From: Mucilaginibacter endophyticus
GTDB taxonomy: Bacteria > Bacteroidota > Bacteroidia > Sphingobacteriales > Sphingobacteriaceae
Length of the DNA: 64,000 bases
Reading direction: 5' to 3'
NCBI RefSeq assembly: GCF_003351025.1
Contig: NZ_QPCG01000002.1
Coordinates: 310,001-374,000, forward strand
The notes under the pieces are model-generated. The model saw nothing but the letters and a program-made list of their open reading frames with translations, ran no database searches and was not told where the DNA came from. The translations under genes and the position numbers were made by a program. Each line of letters begins with the position of its first letter. The first letter of the stretch is position 1. Positions 61,886 to 64,000 of the stretch are shown here, piece after piece.

Positions 61886-62962
61886 ATGAATATTAAGCAA
61901 ATCCTATTATTAAGCGCCCCGATAGCTATGCTATGGGGCTGCACAGAAAATAAAGCATCGGAAAAGAAAACAGAGGTTTCTATTCCTCATTATGCCCTGG
62001 CTAAAGTAAGCCAAACCAGTATGGAGCAAACTGTAAAGCTGCCTGCGCAACTTTCAGCTTACCAGGAAGTGAGCATTTTTCCAAAGGTTAATGGCTATGT
62101 TAAGAATGTAGCGGTTGATATCGGCACAAAAGTGAATAAAAACCAGTTGCTGATGGAGGTTGACGCGCCCGAGATACAGCAAGCCTTATTGCAGGCTAAG
62201 GAAAAATATGCCCGCGCAAAGGCTGATTATAACCTTGATAAGGAGAATTACTTTCGTTTAAAAACGGCCTCACGCACTGCCGGGGCTATTTCGCCAATGG
62301 ATCTGGCTACCGCCAAATCAAAAATGGAGGCTGATAGTGCCCTGTGCAATGCCGAAAAGGCAAGCTGGCAAATGCAGCAGGCCATGAACAGCTATCTGCA
62401 TGTTACTGCACCTTTCAGCGGGATCATTACTGAACGTAACACCCATCCGGGAGCGTTGGTGAGTGCCGAAGCTAAAGACGAACCCATGCTGGAACTTAAA
62501 GAAGTAGATCACCTGCGCTTACAGGTTGATGTGCCCGAAGCCCTGGCTTCAGCGTTGAAAAGCAGGGACTCGGTAACCTTTTACCTGTCAGCCATGCCGG
62601 GAAAAAAGATGGCAGCTACTGTAAGCCGCAAAGCCGGTAGCGTGAACATTCAATACCGTACAGAACGTGTCGAATTGGATGTTCCGAATAAGAAAGCTGA
62701 ATTATCTCCGGGTATGTATGCCGAGGTTAACTTTAAGGCTAAAGGTAATTCTAATGCTTTGACGGTTCCGAAATCGGCCGTTGTCACATCAACTGAGCGG
62801 AAATTTGTGATAGCTGTACGCGACGGAAAAACTATAAGGGTTGATGTAGCTACAGGTATCGAAAACAAAAACAACATACAGGTAGTTGGTAATTTGAACA
62901 AAGGGGAAAAAGTAATAGCTTCAGCCACAGACGAAATTGAAGAAGGGATAGCGGTTAAATAA
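61886..62962 (+). CDS. Periplasmic adaptor (membrane fusion protein)
   Basis: 358 residues. A lipoprotein leader (lipobox WGC, about residue 19) is followed by a lipoyl domain split around a helical hairpin (QEVSIFPKVNGYVKNVAVDIGTKVNKNQLL) and beta-barrel domains. It links the RND pump to TolC. It lies 19 bp after the RND gene. Confidence 0.9.
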   Translation: MNIKQILLLSAPIAMLWGCTENKASEKKTEVSIPHYALAKVSQTSMEQTVKLPAQLSAYQEVSIFPKVNGYVKNVAVDIGTKVNKNQLLMEVDAPEIQQALLQAKEKYARAKADYNLDKENYFRLKTASRTAGAISPMDLATAKSKMEADSALCNAEKASWQMQQAMNSYLHVTAPFSGIITERNTHPGALVSAEAKDEPMLELKEVDHLRLQVDVPEALASALKSRDSVTFYLSAMPGKKMAATVSRKAGSVNIQYRTERVELDVPNKKAELSPGMYAEVNFKAKGNSNALTVPKSAVVTSTERKFVIAVRDGKTIRVDVATGIENKNNIQVVGNLNKGEKVIASATDEIEEGIAVK

Positions 62963-62991
62963 CCGTTATCCGCCTTAAATTGTATAGCATT

Positions 62992-64000
62992 ATGGATCAT
63001 GAATTTTTGCATACACCTGCGGGGCCAATAGCTCTGAAAATGGCGGTGGCTATCTGCATTGGTATGCTTATAGGCATGGAGCGCAAATGGTCACACAAGG
63101 AGGCGGGTATCCGTACGTTCGGGATCATTTGCCTGCTAGGGATGCTTTCATCTATTATTGGTGACAGCATGATCATCGCCTCGATGATCGGTGTGTTTTT
63201 GCTGATCATCGCTACCAATACCCGTGGTTTGATGACCAATAAGACCCTTGAGATCACCACATCGGCAGCACTTATCGTAAACTACATTTTGGGTGTGCTT
63301 GTTGGACTAGGCCATATATTCACGCCTGTAGCAGGTGCCATTGTAATGACCATGCTGCTGGCGCTTAAAACTGAACTTAATCGCTTTGCTGGCGGCCTAC
63401 AGTTATCAGAGATCCGCAGTGCTATATTGCTTGGGTTGATAGGCTTTGTGATTTACCCGATCATGCCCGACAGATACATCGATCCATGGTCGTTGTTTAA
63501 TCCGTCGGATGCTTGGGTAAGTATTATTGCCATCGCAGGAATAGGCTTTATTAACTATGGTTTATTAAGAATATTCAGCACCGGGGGCTTGTACCTCGGT
63601 GCCATTTTCGGTGGATTGGTAAATAGCAGCGCCACAGTAGCAGAAGTAAGTAGCAGGGCGGAATCGTCAGGCATGACCTCAAAAATGACCACGCTGTGTT
63701 TGCTGACCACAATCGCGATGTTTGGTAGGAACCTGCTTATCGCTACCATATTTTCGCCTGCATCGATAACCGCTACGTTAATGCCATTGGCAGCGATGTC
63801 GCTCGTAGCGGCTTTGTTCATCTTCAGAGATAAGGTTACCAAAGGCAAACTTGCTGAACCGACAGGTACATTACAACTTGATTCTCCGATTTCAGTAAGC
63901 AAAGTATCGGGTTTTGGCTTGCTGTTCATACTGATACAGGTGGGAGGTACATTATTGACCCGTTTCTTTGGCAGCTACGGTTTATTGGTAACCGGCCTTT
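62992..64000 (+). CDS. MgtC/DUF4010 membrane protein, 5' part
   Basis: The frame is open from ATG 62992 to the window end (336 codons), so the gene continues beyond. The N-terminus is MgtC-like (MAVAICIGMLIGMERKWSHKEAGIRTF), with the GxxIGxER motif; the later part (GGLYLGAIFGGLVNSSATVAEVSSRAE) fits DUF4010. Membrane helices cover most of it. It is 30 bp after the adaptor gene, suggesting co-transcription with the pump. Confidence 0.85.
   Translation, partial: MDHEFLHTPAGPIALKMAVAICIGMLIGMERKWSHKEAGIRTFGIICLLGMLSSIIGDSMIIASMIGVFLLIIATNTRGLMTNKTLEITTSAALIVNYILGVLVGLGHIFTPVAGAIVMTMLLALKTELNRFAGGLQLSEIRSAILLGLIGFVIYPIMPDRYIDPWSLFNPSDAWVSIIAIAGIGFINYGLLRIFSTGGLYLGAIFGGLVNSSATVAEVSSRAESSGMTSKMTTLCLLTTIAMFGRNLLIATIFSPASITATLMPLAAMSLVAALFIFRDKVTKGKLAEPTGTLQLDSPISVSKVSGFGLLFILIQVGGTLLTRFFGSYGLLVTGL

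Noticed and set aside
1..64000. CRISPR arrays, rRNA, complete tRNA genes or intact insertion sequences
   Set aside because: No spaced direct repeats, rRNA sequence, full tRNA cloverleaf or transposase frame was seen on either strand.

Overview
The window is chromosomal DNA of a Bacteroidota bacterium, most likely Sphingobacteriaceae of the Mucilaginibacter/Pedobacter kind. The evidence is the TAnnTTTG-type -7 promoter elements, weak Shine-Dalgarno signals, the protein families present (DUF3570, Sde182-like DUF1593, REC-CRP fusions, Bacteroidetes-type Mob proteins) and moderate GC content. No rRNA, complete tRNA, CRISPR array or intact insertion sequence was found.

Layout. 1-2.7 kb: end of a sugar isomerase/epimerase gene, then a GMC oxidoreductase and its small subunit. 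2.7-6.1 kb: a SNF2 helicase on the minus strand. 6.2-9.1 kb: a YncE-type beta-propeller/phosphatase gene fused by an apparent deletion to the 3' half of a DNase II gene. 9.2-12.8 kb: a DUF1593 protein, then a TetR repressor and MFS exporter, each behind a copy of the same 25-bp operator. 12.8-13.5 kb: a gene-free stretch with a terminator and what may be the 3' end of a tRNA-Ser.

13.5-51.1 kb is the most interesting part: a stress/oxygen-limitation island. It holds four universal stress proteins, Hsp20, HdeD, BON and flavodoxin proteins, an alpha-glucan phosphorylase, a zinc alcohol dehydrogenase, two P-type ATPases, an Nramp transporter, two L,D-transpeptidase-like proteins (one lacking the catalytic Cys), HemA, a LOG-family protein, acetate kinase and phosphoketolase. 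Many of these genes are preceded by an FNR-type palindrome TGAY-N4-RTCA. In at least nine cases the palindrome centre lies 36.5 nt upstream of the last base of a recognisable -7 element, the geometry of a class II activator site near -41.5. The island also encodes the likely controller: a response regulator fusing REC, a cyclic-nucleotide-binding fold and a Crp/Fnr helix-turn-helix with the FNR recognition signature E-x-x-S-R, and a soluble PAS histidine kinase whose PAS domain has the FixL heme ligand His and both FixL Arg residues at the same spacing. I infer an O2-sensing FixL/FixJ-FixK-like circuit in which FixJ and FixK roles are fused, driving a survival regulon with ATP from the phosphoketolase-acetate kinase route.

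Inside the island (27.1-34.7 kb) sits a separate redox/metal group: Rieske protein, thioredoxin, ApbE flavin transferase, DUF4266, DUF3570, a VIT-like transporter, a b-type cytochrome, an OmpR/HK pair and a beta-barrel-like gene broken by an amber codon. 52-56.4 kb is a mobilizable-element module (two excisionase-like HTH proteins, MobC, relaxase, a putative oriT). 56.7-64 kb is an RND efflux operon (TolC, RND pump, adaptor) followed by an MgtC/DUF4010 membrane protein cut by the window end.
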